A stretch of DNA of 64,000 nucleotides from Lachnospiraceae bacterium 28-4. Its GTDB lineage: Bacteria; Bacillota; Clostridia; Lachnospirales; Lachnospiraceae. The stretch is from contig KE159598.1 in the NCBI GenBank assembly GCA_000403275.2, positions 679,236-743,235 on the forward strand, read 5' to 3'. Both the position numbers and the translations under genes were made by a program. Below the pieces are notes generated by a model that was not told the origin of the DNA, made no database searches, and worked only from the letters and a program-made list of their open reading frames with translations. Positions 7,636-16,612 of the stretch are shown piece after piece. The first letter of the stretch is position 1; each line of letters opens with the position of its first letter.

Positions 7636-9195
7636 ATGTTCAGTACAATTACATCGGCAATGATCTCTGGCGTGGAACCTGTTTTTATCCACGTGGAGGT
7701 AGATATTGCCCATGGTCTGCCCGGGTTTATGCTGGTGGGCTATTTGAGCGGGGAGGTGAAGGAAGCGGGGGAACGTGTGAGGGTTGCGCTGAAAAATACG
7801 GGAATTGTCTTGCCGCCTATGCGCATTACGGTCAATTTATCTCCGGCGGGCATGCGGAAAGAAGGGACGGCTTTTGATCTGCCGATCGCGGTGGGCATTC
7901 TGAAAGCCCTTGGGCATTTGCCCGGGGACAGTACGGAAGGGATGCTGGTCATAGGAGAGCTTGGATTGAGCGGACGAGTCAATCCGGTAAGAGGCGTACT
8001 GCCTTTGGTAAAAAAGGCAAAAGAAGAAGGATATGGGCGTTGTCTGCTTCCGGCGGGGAATTATGAGGAAGGAAGGCTGATCGAAGGGGTGGAAATTATA
8101 GGAATACCGGATATAAACGGTGCCATGGAATATCTGAAATGGGGTAAGAACCGCGAAGAACCGAAGGAAGCAGTGCCGCCGGACGGGCGGAAGAGCAAAG
8201 CGGACAGGGAGAAAATACCGGATTTTTCAGAAATCAAAGGACAGGCAGCGGCAAAGAGAGCGGCGGAAATTGCGGCTGCCGGGTTCCATAATCTGCTTTT
8301 GACGGGGCCGCCCGGTTCAGGAAAAACTATGATAGCCAAAAGAATTCCGGGCATCCTGCCGCCGCTGACAGAGGAGGAAAGCCTGGAAGTATCTTCTCTC
8401 TACAGTATTGCAGGACTTCTGTCCAATGGCCCGTCTCTGATCAGGCAGCGCCCTTTTATGAATCCCCATCATACGATAACGGCTCAGGCGCTGGCGGGCG
8501 GGGGAAATTCGGCAAAGCCCGGTATGATAAGCCTTGCCCATAAAGGCGTATTATTTATGGATGAATTGCCGGAATTTAAAACGAGCGTGATCGATATGCT
8601 CCGGCAGCCATTGGAGGAAAAAGAGATACGTATTGTCCGTTTGGGGGGAGACTATACATTTCCGGCGGACTTTATGCTGGTGGCGGCGATGAATCCATGC
8701 CCTTGCGGTTATTATCCCGATTTGGGAAAATGTACATGTTCCCTGTCGAAAATCAAAAGATACCAGGGGCATATTTCCGGGCCGGTGCTGGATCGGATTG
8801 ATTTATGTGTCGGAGTATCGGGAGTTACGGCAAAACAGTTATCGGAGAAAAAGGAAGAAGAAACGAGCGGGCGCATACGGGAACGGGTTCTGGCGGCAAG
8901 AAAGATGCAGGAGGAGCGGTACAGGGACAAGCCCTACCGGTTTAATGCCCTGCTGCCCCAGGCCGATTTGAAAGATTATTGCAGGCTGGGAAAAAAAGAG
9001 GAACATCTTATGGAGAAGGCCTTCACCATGCTGGGGATGAGTGCCAGATCTTACTGCCGCATCCTGAAGACAGCGCGCACAATTGCGGATCTGGATGGGA
9101 GCGGGGATGTGAAAGGAATTCATATAGAAGAAGCGCTGGAATATAAGACAGGAGAAGCGAGGAGGAATATTGAAAGATCAAAACAGGAAAAATAA
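7636..9195 (+). CDS. YifB/ComM family Mg-chelatase-like AAA+ ATPase
   Basis: A 519-residue protein of the ComM/YifB family. ComM is a hexameric helicase that promotes branch migration in natural transformation; other members are of unproven role. Order: an N-terminal ribosomal S5/Lon-like fold (MFSTITSAMISGVEP onward), AAA+ core with Walker A GPPGSGKTM and Walker B VLFMDELPEF, an insertion with four cysteines (PCPCGYYPDLGKCTC), and a C-terminal Mg_chelatase_C domain. The ATG at 7636 is preferred to 7630 because AGGAGG (7624-7629) is directly adjacent to the latter. It overlaps dprA by 26 nt, matching the common yifB-dprA pairing in transformation or DNA-uptake clusters. Confidence 0.92.
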   Translation: MFSTITSAMISGVEPVFIHVEVDIAHGLPGFMLVGYLSGEVKEAGERVRVALKNTGIVLPPMRITVNLSPAGMRKEGTAFDLPIAVGILKALGHLPGDSTEGMLVIGELGLSGRVNPVRGVLPLVKKAKEEGYGRCLLPAGNYEEGRLIEGVEIIGIPDINGAMEYLKWGKNREEPKEAVPPDGRKSKADREKIPDFSEIKGQAAAKRAAEIAAAGFHNLLLTGPPGSGKTMIAKRIPGILPPLTEEESLEVSSLYSIAGLLSNGPSLIRQRPFMNPHHTITAQALAGGGNSAKPGMISLAHKGVLFMDELPEFKTSVIDMLRQPLEEKEIRIVRLGGDYTFPADFMLVAAMNPCPCGYYPDLGKCTCSLSKIKRYQGHISGPVLDRIDLCVGVSGVTAKQLSEKKEEETSGRIRERVLAARKMQEERYRDKPYRFNALLPQADLKDYCRLGKKEEHLMEKAFTMLGMSARSYCRILKTARTIADLDGSGDVKGIHIEEALEYKTGEARRNIERSKQEK

Positions 9196-10387
9196 TGGGC
9201 AAAAGGAAAATGGGCAGGAGAAAAATGCCCAAGGGGACAGGGAATGGAGAGAGGCGGCAAAGGATCGTTGGGAGCAGCAACAGCCGTATATCCATTGGAT
9301 GGCGGGTGTGGACGGAATTGGAAGCCGCACTATGGAAAAATTGATACAATATGCCGGTTCGCCCAAAGAAGTATATGAAATGACCGCATCGGAGACGGAG
9401 AAAATCATTTCTGCCAGAAAGGCGGCTGCGTTGGAGGAAGCCAGGAAGCGGGGGGATGCTTTAGAAAGATACCGGGAAATGGAAGAGAAGGGCATCCGGT
9501 TTTATTCCTTATATCATCCCCGCTATCCCAGCCGTTTGAGAAATATCCCGGACAGCCCTTATGGAATTTATGTGGAAGGGGAACTGCCGGAGGAGGGGAT
9601 TCCTTCGGTTGCGGTTATCGGTTCAAGGCAGTGTTCCGGCTATGGGCAATTCATGGCGGAATTATGCGGAAAAGAGCTGGCGGCGGCTGGAATTCACATA
9701 ATCAGCGGTATGGCAAGAGGAATTGACGGCATCAGCCAGAGGGCGGCGCTGGAGGCAGGAGGAAAAATATATGCGATTCTTGGAAGCGGCACCGATATAT
9801 GCTATCCTTCCGAAAACCGTTCTATTTATGTGGGGGCAAAAACAAGCGGCGCGGTAATCTCGGAATACCCTCCCGGCACCTCTCCGTCTCCGCTGCTTTT
9901 TCCGCGCCGAAACCGTATTATCAGCGGCCTTGCCGATCTGGTATTGATTATAGAAGCAAGGCACAGAAGCGGTACATTGATTACGGCGGATATGGCGTTG
10001 GAACAGGGGAAAGACGTATATGTTGTCCCTGGGCGCATTACGGATGATCTAAGCCAGGGCTGCCATCAGATGTTAAAACAGGGCGCGGGCCTTTTTACTT
10101 CGGTAAAGGATATGCTGGAAGAGGCCGGTCTGTCGGTTGGAATAAAGGGGAAAGCTGAAAATGCAGACAGCTTTTTTGGGCAGAGTGTTAAAAATCCTCC
10201 GCAGGATGAAGAGGATCAAGTCTCAAGGAAGGTTTTGGCTGCTTTGGATTTTTATCCCAGGGACATTGACTGCCTAATGAGGGAGACGCGGATGGATTAC
10301 AGGCTTTTGGTGCGCACTTTGTCAAAGCTTTGTATGGAAGGAAAAGCTGACCGCCTGACTGCCGGACAATTCATTAAGAAAATATAA
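9170..10387 (+). CDS. dprA: DNA-processing protein DprA
   Basis: DprA loads RecA on incoming single-stranded DNA. The 405-residue protein has an N-terminal SAM-like region (VDGIGSRTMEKLIQYAG), the Rossmann-like DprA domain (VIGSRQCSGYGQ, IISGMARGIDGISQ, ILGSGTDICYP, FPRRNRIISGL) and a C-terminal winged helix (ISRKVLAALD...). The N-terminal 30 residues are Asn/Lys/Glu-rich and probably disordered. The start is a TTG at 9170 behind GGAGG (9161-9165) inside the end of yifB, so the two are translationally coupled. topA follows, as in most Firmicutes. Confidence 0.93.
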   Translation: MKDQNRKNNGQKENGQEKNAQGDREWREAAKDRWEQQQPYIHWMAGVDGIGSRTMEKLIQYAGSPKEVYEMTASETEKIISARKAAALEEARKRGDALERYREMEEKGIRFYSLYHPRYPSRLRNIPDSPYGIYVEGELPEEGIPSVAVIGSRQCSGYGQFMAELCGKELAAAGIHIISGMARGIDGISQRAALEAGGKIYAILGSGTDICYPSENRSIYVGAKTSGAVISEYPPGTSPSPLLFPRRNRIISGLADLVLIIEARHRSGTLITADMALEQGKDVYVVPGRITDDLSQGCHQMLKQGAGLFTSVKDMLEEAGLSVGIKGKAENADSFFGQSVKNPPQDEEDQVSRKVLAALDFYPRDIDCLMRETRMDYRLLVRTLSKLCMEGKADRLTAGQFIKKI

Positions 10388-10455
10388 AAAATTAGAAAAA
10401 TTCTATAGCGCGCTAATTTCTATGCACAATAAATATGAATTTTTCATAATATGAC

Positions 10456-10484
10456 TTGCAACTGATAAAAAATTATTGTATAGT
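10456..10484 (+). promoter_or_regulatory. sigma-A promoter for topA
   Basis: TTGCAA (10456-10461), 17-nt spacer, TATAGT (10479-10484), about 98 nt before the topA start in the only sizeable gap of this cluster. Confidence 0.55.
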
Positions 10485-10581
10485 GATGCAGGTTGAATGC
10501 AAAATTGATAAACGCTGCGGTTCTTTTATTTTGTAAAACGCGCTGCTGAATAAATAGGAACGGAAGGCATGGAGGGTATTT

Positions 10582-12651
10582 ATGGCAAAGTATCTGGTAA
10601 TTGTGGAATCCCCCGCAAAAGTAAAGACAATTAAAAAGTTTTTGGGAACTAATTATGAAGTGGCAGCCAGTAACGGGCATGTAAGGGATCTGCCGAAGAG
10701 TCAGTTAGGAGTGGATATCGAACATGGTTATGAGCCGAAATATATTACCATCCGGGGAAAGGGGGATATCCTTGCCAATCTTCGGAAAGAAGTAAAGAAG
10801 GCGGAAAAAATATATTTGGCGACAGACCCTGACCGAGAAGGGGAAGCGATTTCCTGGCATTTGTTAAAAGCCTTGAAGCTGGAAGGGAAAAAAGTATATC
10901 GTATTACATTTAATGAGATTACAAAGAATGCGGTAAAAGAGTCGTTGAAAAATGCCCGGGAAATCAATATGGATCTGGTGGATGCACAGCAGGCGAGAAG
11001 GATGCTTGACCGTATGGTAGGGTACCGCATTTCACCGTTGCTTTGGGCAAAGGTAAAGAGGGGGTTAAGCGCAGGAAGGGTGCAGTCCGTGGCGCTGCGC
11101 ATTATTTGTGACAGGGAAGAGGAAATCAATGAGTTTATCCCGGAAGAATATTGGACGTTGGATGCGCTTCTTCGCGTTCCTGGTGAAAAGAAGCCTCTCG
11201 TGGCCAAATATTATGGGACGAAAGAAGGAAAGGCAAATATTTCTTCCGGGCAGGAACTGGATACAATTATAGAGGAGCTGAAGGGCGGCAGCTATATGGT
11301 GTCAGAGGTGAAAAAGGGAGAGCGGACAAAGAAACCGCCGCTTCCGTTTACGACCTCGACTTTACAACAGGAAGCGAGCAAGGTGCTGAATTTTTCCACG
11401 CAGAAAACAATGCGTATCGCTCAGCAATTATATGAAGGAATTGATATTAAAGGGAATGGAACCGTAGGTATTATTACTTACCTTCGTACCGATTCCACCA
11501 GAGTATCGGAGGAGGCAGAGAAATCTGCCAGGGAATATATCGTCGGAGCATATGGAGAAGAATATGCGGCACTATCGGCAAATGAAAGAAAAACAGATAA
11601 AAAGATACAGGATGCCCATGAGGCCATCCGGCCTACGGATATTGCCAGGACTCCGCTCCAAATGAAGGAATCCCTTTCCAGAGAGCAGTTCAGACTATAC
11701 CAGCTGATATGGAAAAGATTTGTGGCAAGCCGGATGAATCCTGCGAAGTATGAAACCACGTCGGTAAAAATAGACAGCGGACGCCACCGCTTTGCGGTAT
11801 CCGCCTCAAAGATGCTGTTTGACGGTTTTATGAGCGTATATACGCAGGAAGAGGAAAAGGAAGAGGGAAATATGCTGGTGAAGGGGATCGATAAAGGGAC
11901 GGAGCTTCAATTTGAGAGCTTTGACAGCAAGCAGCACTTTACCCAGCCGGCACCTCATTATACGGAAGCTTCCCTCGTAAGAGCCTTGGAAGAACTGGGC
12001 ATTGGGCGTCCGAGTACCTATGCGCCTACAATAACGACGATACTGGCAAGACGGTATGTGGCAAAAGAAAATAAAAATCTTTATGTAACGGAACTTGGAG
12101 AAGTCGTCAATCATATGATGAAAGAAGCGTTTCCGAGTATCGTGGACGTGAATTTTACAGCGAACATGGAGGCCCTTCTGGATGGAGTGGAGGAAGGAAC
12201 GGTAAACTGGAAAACTGTGATTTCCAATTTCTATCCGGATCTGGATGAGGCTGTGCAGAATGCGGAAAAAGAGCTGGAGCATGTGAAAATAGCGGATGAA
12301 TTATCCGATGAGGTATGCGATATCTGCGGCAGACAGATGGTGATCAAATATGGGCCTCATGGAAGATTTCTTGCCTGCCCCGGATTTCCGGAGTGCCGGA
12401 ATACGAAGCCCTATTTTGAAAAAATAGGAATTGCCTGTCCGTTATGCGGAAAAGATATTGTTCTGAAAAAGACGAAAAAGGGGAGGAAATACTATGGGTG
12501 TATCGATAATCCGGAATGCGGCTTTATGGTCTGGCAGAAGCCTTCCGGTCAGAATTGCCCGCAATGCGGCTCTATTATGTTGGAAAAAGGGGCAAAACTG
12601 GTATGTTCCAATGAAAACTGCGGCCAGGTAATGGAAAAAGTCAGCCATTAA
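10582..12651 (+). CDS. topA: DNA topoisomerase I
   Basis: Type IA topoisomerase of 689 residues that relaxes negative supercoils. The TOPRIM domain starts at MAKYLVIVESPAKVKTIKKFL, with the acidic DPDREGEAIS motif. The catalytic tyrosine is the Y in IITYLRTDSTR. Conserved segments LSAGRVQSVALR and GRPSTYAPTI are present. The C-terminus carries three zinc-ribbon-type Cys4 modules (CDICG...CPGFPEC, CPLCG...CIDNPEC, CPQCG...CSNENC). A GGAGGG ribosome binding site precedes the ATG. Confidence 0.97.
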   Translation: MAKYLVIVESPAKVKTIKKFLGTNYEVAASNGHVRDLPKSQLGVDIEHGYEPKYITIRGKGDILANLRKEVKKAEKIYLATDPDREGEAISWHLLKALKLEGKKVYRITFNEITKNAVKESLKNAREINMDLVDAQQARRMLDRMVGYRISPLLWAKVKRGLSAGRVQSVALRIICDREEEINEFIPEEYWTLDALLRVPGEKKPLVAKYYGTKEGKANISSGQELDTIIEELKGGSYMVSEVKKGERTKKPPLPFTTSTLQQEASKVLNFSTQKTMRIAQQLYEGIDIKGNGTVGIITYLRTDSTRVSEEAEKSAREYIVGAYGEEYAALSANERKTDKKIQDAHEAIRPTDIARTPLQMKESLSREQFRLYQLIWKRFVASRMNPAKYETTSVKIDSGRHRFAVSASKMLFDGFMSVYTQEEEKEEGNMLVKGIDKGTELQFESFDSKQHFTQPAPHYTEASLVRALEELGIGRPSTYAPTITTILARRYVAKENKNLYVTELGEVVNHMMKEAFPSIVDVNFTANMEALLDGVEEGTVNWKTVISNFYPDLDEAVQNAEKELEHVKIADELSDEVCDICGRQMVIKYGPHGRFLACPGFPECRNTKPYFEKIGIACPLCGKDIVLKKTKKGRKYYGCIDNPECGFMVWQKPSGQNCPQCGSIMLEKGAKLVCSNENCGQVMEKVSH

Positions 12652-12730
12652 CAATTTTAGGAAAAAACATATTAAAGTCTGAAATTGTTTGGAAAATAAT
12701 TGAATTTAAAAAAAATTCGCCCTGATATCG

Positions 12731-12759
12731 TTGATATTGAGAAAATATTATGTTACAAT
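12731..12759 (+). promoter_or_regulatory. sigma-A promoter for codY
   Basis: TTGATA (12731-12736), 17-nt spacer, TACAAT (12754-12759), 43 nt upstream of the codY start. Confidence 0.55.
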
Positions 12760-12801
12760 AAAAAAACAGGCAATGCAGAAGGGGAACGCGGAGGTAAGCT
12801 C

Positions 12802-13590
12802 ATGAGTAGTGTACAGTTGTTGGATAAAACGCGCAAGATAGGGAAGTTGCTGCATAATAACAGTTCAAGCAAAGTGGTTTTTAACGATATTTGCAATGTT
12901 TTATGTGAGATTTTATCCTCCAACGTGCTTGTGATCAGCAAAAAGGGAAAGGTACTCGGGGTAGGAGCCGCATCGGGAGTCGATTCGATTAATGAACTGA
13001 TTGCGGAAAAGGTGGGCGGCTTTATTGATGCCATGCTGAATGAACGAATGCTTGCCGTGCTGTCCACAAAAGAAAACGTGAACTTGGAAACTCTTGGTTT
13101 TGAAAGTACGGATGTGAGGAAGTTCCAGGCGATCATTACTCCTATCGAAATAGCGGGTGAACGGCTGGGAACGCTTTTCATTTATAAATGCGACCAACAA
13201 TATGATATAGACGATATTATCCTTTGCGAATACGGAACTACGGTGGTGGGACTCGAGATGCTGCGCGCGGTGAATGAGGAAAGCGCGGAGGAAAGCAGAA
13301 AACTGTCGGTGGTACGTTCTGCGGTAAGCACCTTGTCCTTTTCGGAGCTGGAAGCGATCACCCATATCTTTGATGAACTGGGGGGGATGGAAGGAATTCT
13401 GGTGGCGAGCAAGATTGCGGACAGGGTTGGAATTACCCGTTCGGTGATTGTAAATGCGCTGAGGAAGTTTGAAAGCGCGGGAGTGATCGAATCCCGTTCT
13501 TCAGGAATGAAGGGAACATATATCAAAGTTTTAAACGATGCAGTGTTTGATGAAATTCAAAAGCTAAAGGAAGAAAATAGAAATAAATAG
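12802..13590 (+). CDS. codY: GTP-sensing transcriptional pleiotropic repressor CodY
   Basis: CodY senses GTP and branched-chain amino acids and represses stationary-phase genes. The 262-residue protein starts MSSVQLLDKTRKIGKLL, the family N-terminus, followed by a GAF-type ligand domain and a C-terminal winged helix-turn-helix (ASKIADRVGITRSVIVNALRK). The ATG at 12802 with GGAGG at 12790-12794 is chosen over an in-frame ATG at 12700, which would place the promoter inside the coding sequence. Its position just before flgB matches the Bacillus order, though trmFO, xerC and hslVU, which lie between topA and codY there, are absent. Confidence 0.95.
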   Translation: MSSVQLLDKTRKIGKLLHNNSSSKVVFNDICNVLCEILSSNVLVISKKGKVLGVGAASGVDSINELIAEKVGGFIDAMLNERMLAVLSTKENVNLETLGFESTDVRKFQAIITPIEIAGERLGTLFIYKCDQQYDIDDIILCEYGTTVVGLEMLRAVNEESAEESRKLSVVRSAVSTLSFSELEAITHIFDELGGMEGILVASKIADRVGITRSVIVNALRKFESAGVIESRSSGMKGTYIKVLNDAVFDEIQKLKEENRNK

Positions 13591-13614
13591 ATGGCATGGA
13601 TGCTGTCTGAGTAT

Positions 13615-13652
13615 AAAAGGATTTAGGAAATTAGTCATAAATCCTTTTTTAT
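13615..13652 (+). terminator. rho-independent terminator after codY
   Basis: AAAAGGATTTA pairs with TAAATCCTTTT around an 11-12 nt loop, followed by a T-rich run. It separates codY from the flagellar operon. Confidence 0.8.
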
Positions 13653-13665
13653 TATAAAAAAAATC

Positions 13666-13693
13666 TTGTCTTTTTTTATAAATTATTTATAAT
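13666..13693 (+). promoter_or_regulatory. main fla/che operon promoter
   Basis: TTGTCT (13666-13671), 16-nt spacer, TATAAT (13688-13693), 56 nt before flgB. The sequence resembles sigma-A; no sigma-28 type promoter was seen here. It probably drives the roughly 35-kb operon. Confidence 0.55.
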
Positions 13694-13748
13694 AGAAGAG
13701 AATGGTCAGTAATATTTTTAAATAGACTGTTGTAAAAAGGAGAGTATA

Positions 13749-14138
13749 ATGTTTAATACGAGTGTGTTTGATTATATTAATGTACTGCAGAAAACGGCTG
13801 ATGCGGCTTGGATTCGTAATGATGTTATTGCCAATAATATAGCGAACGCTACTACGCCCGGCTATAAAAGGCAGGATATTGCTTTTGAGGATGAACTGTC
13901 CAAGGCATTGAGGCATTCCAGATATAAGTCGATGGATGCGAAGGTGGCTGATTTGAAGATGAACCGGCTCAAACCCCGCACCTATACGGATTCGGCTAAC
14001 TATTCGTACCGTATGGATGGCAATAATGTGGATATTGAAACGGAAAACGTAACATTGGCGGCGAATCAGTTGAAGTATAACGGGTTGACGGAATGTTTGA
14101 ATCAGGAATTTAAAAATCTTCAGATGGTTATGAAATAA
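13749..14138 (+). CDS. flgB: flagellar basal-body rod protein FlgB
   Basis: A 129-residue proximal rod subunit. The N-terminal rod signature WIRNDVIANNIANATTPGYKRQ is clear. It is the first gene of the flagellar operon, preceded by AAAGGAGAG. flgC and fliE follow, the standard order for rod assembly. Confidence 0.95.
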   Translation: MFNTSVFDYINVLQKTADAAWIRNDVIANNIANATTPGYKRQDIAFEDELSKALRHSRYKSMDAKVADLKMNRLKPRTYTDSANYSYRMDGNNVDIETENVTLAANQLKYNGLTECLNQEFKNLQMVMK

Positions 14139-14156
14139 AAGTGAGGAGAAGGGTAT

Positions 14157-14603
14157 ATGAGTATTTTTTCATCGTTTAATATTAATTCATCCGGTTTGAC
14201 GGCACAGAGATACCGTATGGATATTATTTCACAGAATATCGCCAATGCGAATACGACGCGTACTGCGGACGGAACGCCTTATCGAAGAAAGGTAGTTACT
14301 TTTGCGGAAAAAAATTCCCATACGCCGTTCAGCCGTGTGCTGAGGTCGTCAAGGGATAAATATTCAGGAGACGGTGTAAAGGTAGACGGGGTACATGAAG
14401 ATATGCAGACAGATCTGACAATGGTATACGATCCGTCGCATCCGGATGCGGATGAGAATGGATATGTGATGTATCCTAATGTGAATATCATTACGGAGAT
14501 GACGAATATGATAGACGCCAGCAGGGCGTATGAAGCGAACTCTACCGCCTTTAATGCCAGCAAGGCGATGGCAATGAAAGGATTAGAAATCGGAAAGGCA
14601 TAA
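14157..14603 (+). CDS. flgC: flagellar basal-body rod protein FlgC
   Basis: A 148-residue proximal rod protein. The N-terminal FINSSGLTAQRYRMDIIS-type motif with QNIANANTTR and the C-terminal MIDASRAYEANSTAFNASKAM helix are typical of FlgC. It lies 18 nt after flgB with a GAGGAG ribosome binding site. Confidence 0.96.
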   Translation: MSIFSSFNINSSGLTAQRYRMDIISQNIANANTTRTADGTPYRRKVVTFAEKNSHTPFSRVLRSSRDKYSGDGVKVDGVHEDMQTDLTMVYDPSHPDADENGYVMYPNVNIITEMTNMIDASRAYEANSTAFNASKAMAMKGLEIGKA

Positions 14604-14641
14604 TAATAAATAAGTAAAAGGGTCTTAAAATGGAGGGAAAT

Positions 14642-14965
14642 ATGGATATTTCATCACTTTACAGCATAGGGTCGCCGGCGGTCAGACAGGCGGCTGAAAA
14701 TAGTCCGATTGGAAAGAAAGTACTGGAAAAACCAGATTTGTCTTTTGATAGTGTTTTCAAAAAAGCAGTAGAGAATATAAATACCACTAATAGTTATCTG
14801 TCAGATATGGAAAATGAGGAAATCAGGTGGGCGCTGGGAGAGACGAACAGCACCCATGAGTTATCTGTTGCAATGAACAAGGCCGCAACGGCGTTGCAGT
14901 ATACCGTCGCGGTTCGCGATAAATTGCTGGAAGCATATAAAGAACTTATGCAGATACAAATCTAA
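14642..14965 (+). CDS. fliE: flagellar hook-basal body complex protein FliE
   Basis: A 107-residue protein that joins the MS ring to the rod and is an early export substrate. The C-terminal half carries the family pattern HELSVAMNKAATALQYTVAVRDKLLEAYKELMQIQI. The ATG at 14642 is chosen over 14630, because GGAGGG (14632-14637) is the ribosome binding site. Confidence 0.93.
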   Translation: MDISSLYSIGSPAVRQAAENSPIGKKVLEKPDLSFDSVFKKAVENINTTNSYLSDMENEEIRWALGETNSTHELSVAMNKAATALQYTVAVRDKLLEAYKELMQIQI

Positions 14966-15004
14966 AAAAATCTGATAAAGAAAATCAGATAAGGAGACTT
15001 AACG

Positions 15005-16606
15005 ATGGCAGATAGATTGAAAGGGCTTTTGAACAAAGTTCTTGAATGGTGGAATAGATTTACAGCAAAACAAAAAACGATAATTGTTTCTGCTGCTGCG
15101 GGCATTGTATTGACGATTGTAATTATTGCGACGGTGCTTACCAGGCCGCAATACGTATCCCTGATACAATGCGAAACGACGAAACAGGCGTCGCAGGTGG
15201 TGGAATTACTGGAGGGAGAGGGGATCACCCACACGGTATCCAGCGACGGGCTGCAAGTGAAGGTGCTGGAAAGAGAGGTGTCGAATGCCGAACTTCTTCT
15301 GGGAGCGAATGATATCCGTTCCGATACATATAGCATTGATAAGGTGACGGATGGAGGCTTCGGCACAACCGAGTCGGATAAACAGAAAAAATATCAGCTT
15401 TACATGGAAAACAAACTGGAAAAACAGTTTATCGGCATGTTTTCCGCGGTTAAGAGCGCGAGGGTAGAACTTTCTATTGCTGAGAATGACGGAACGCTTA
15501 TCGCTTCGGAAGAAGAGTCTTTTGCCAGTGTGGTATTGGAACTGGACGGCGAGTTTACAAGCGATAATGCGGCATATCTGGCCAGAGCGATAGCTACGGC
15601 GATCGGCAATAAGACGACAAACAATATTGTAATTATGGATGCGGAAGGGAATATGCTCTTTTCCGGAGACGAGAATTATACAATGTTAGGAGTGGCTACT
15701 TCCCAGCTCAACGTAAAAGCACAGGCTGAGAATCTTGTAAAAAATGAAGTGAAGAGAGTTTTGCTTGGAACCAATGAGTTTGACAATGTGGAGGTTGCAA
15801 GCAATTTGTCGTTGGACTTTTCCTCAACGGAATCAACGGAACACCAGTACACGCCGGCAGACGGGCAATCACAAGGGTTGTTGAGCCATGAGGATATTTT
15901 CAGTTCGGAAAGTACGAATTCCAGCGGAGGCCCTCCGGGAACGGACTCCAATACGGAAAACAACACTACGTATCAGTTTCAGAATTCGGCGGACAGCAAT
16001 GAAACAGTGAGCGAGCAGTCCAGAGATTACGTACCGAATGAAACGATTACAAATAAAAGCATTCCGGCTGGTCTGATCGTCTACAGTGAATCTTCTATTT
16101 CCATTACTGCGATTGATTATAATGTGGTGAGGGAAGAGGATGCCAGCAGCCAAGGGCTTCTTGACGGTATTACGTGGGATGAGTACAAGGCATCGAACCA
16201 GGGAAGAACCAAGATAGATGTGGATCAGGATTTGTACAGCGTCGTTGCAAATGCGACGGGAATCAGTACAGATAGTATTACAATCCTGGCATACCGGGAA
16301 AATGTGTTTTTTGACCGGGAAGGTCTTAACATATCCGCTGCGGATGTCGTACAGGTTGCTTTGATTGTGGTGATACTGGCCTTGCTTGGATTCGTTATAT
16401 TCAGAAGCATGCGCGGAGAGAAAGAAGAAGCGCAGGACGAAGAGCTGTCGGTGGAATCCCTGCTTCAATCGGTTCCTGATGACAAGGAAGATATTGTTTT
16501 TGACGATCAATCCGAGACCAGGAAGCTGATCGATAAATTTGTGGATGAAAATCCCGAAGCGGCTGCCAGTCTGCTGAGAAACTGGCTCAATGAGGACTGG
16601 GGGTAG
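15005..16606 (+). CDS. fliF: flagellar MS-ring protein FliF
   Basis: A 533-residue MS-ring subunit. The first transmembrane helix is IIVSAAAGIVLTIVIIATVL (about residues 28-47) and the second VVQVALIVVILALLGFVIF (about 445-463). Between them are the ring-building modules and a Ser/Gly/Asn-rich loop (about 290-330). The C-terminal cytoplasmic tail ends AASLLRNWLNEDWG, the FliG-binding end. Complete and in normal context before fliG. Confidence 0.96.
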   Translation: MADRLKGLLNKVLEWWNRFTAKQKTIIVSAAAGIVLTIVIIATVLTRPQYVSLIQCETTKQASQVVELLEGEGITHTVSSDGLQVKVLEREVSNAELLLGANDIRSDTYSIDKVTDGGFGTTESDKQKKYQLYMENKLEKQFIGMFSAVKSARVELSIAENDGTLIASEEESFASVVLELDGEFTSDNAAYLARAIATAIGNKTTNNIVIMDAEGNMLFSGDENYTMLGVATSQLNVKAQAENLVKNEVKRVLLGTNEFDNVEVASNLSLDFSSTESTEHQYTPADGQSQGLLSHEDIFSSESTNSSGGPPGTDSNTENNTTYQFQNSADSNETVSEQSRDYVPNETITNKSIPAGLIVYSESSISITAIDYNVVREEDASSQGLLDGITWDEYKASNQGRTKIDVDQDLYSVVANATGISTDSITILAYRENVFFDREGLNISAADVVQVALIVVILALLGFVIFRSMRGEKEEAQDEELSVESLLQSVPDDKEDIVFDDQSETRKLIDKFVDENPEAAASLLRNWLNEDWG

Positions 16607-16612
16607 AAGATA

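Noticed and set aside
12700-12801. N-terminal extension of CodY
   Set aside because: It would contain the likely promoter, lacks similarity to CodY, and a good ribosome binding site precedes the ATG at 12802.
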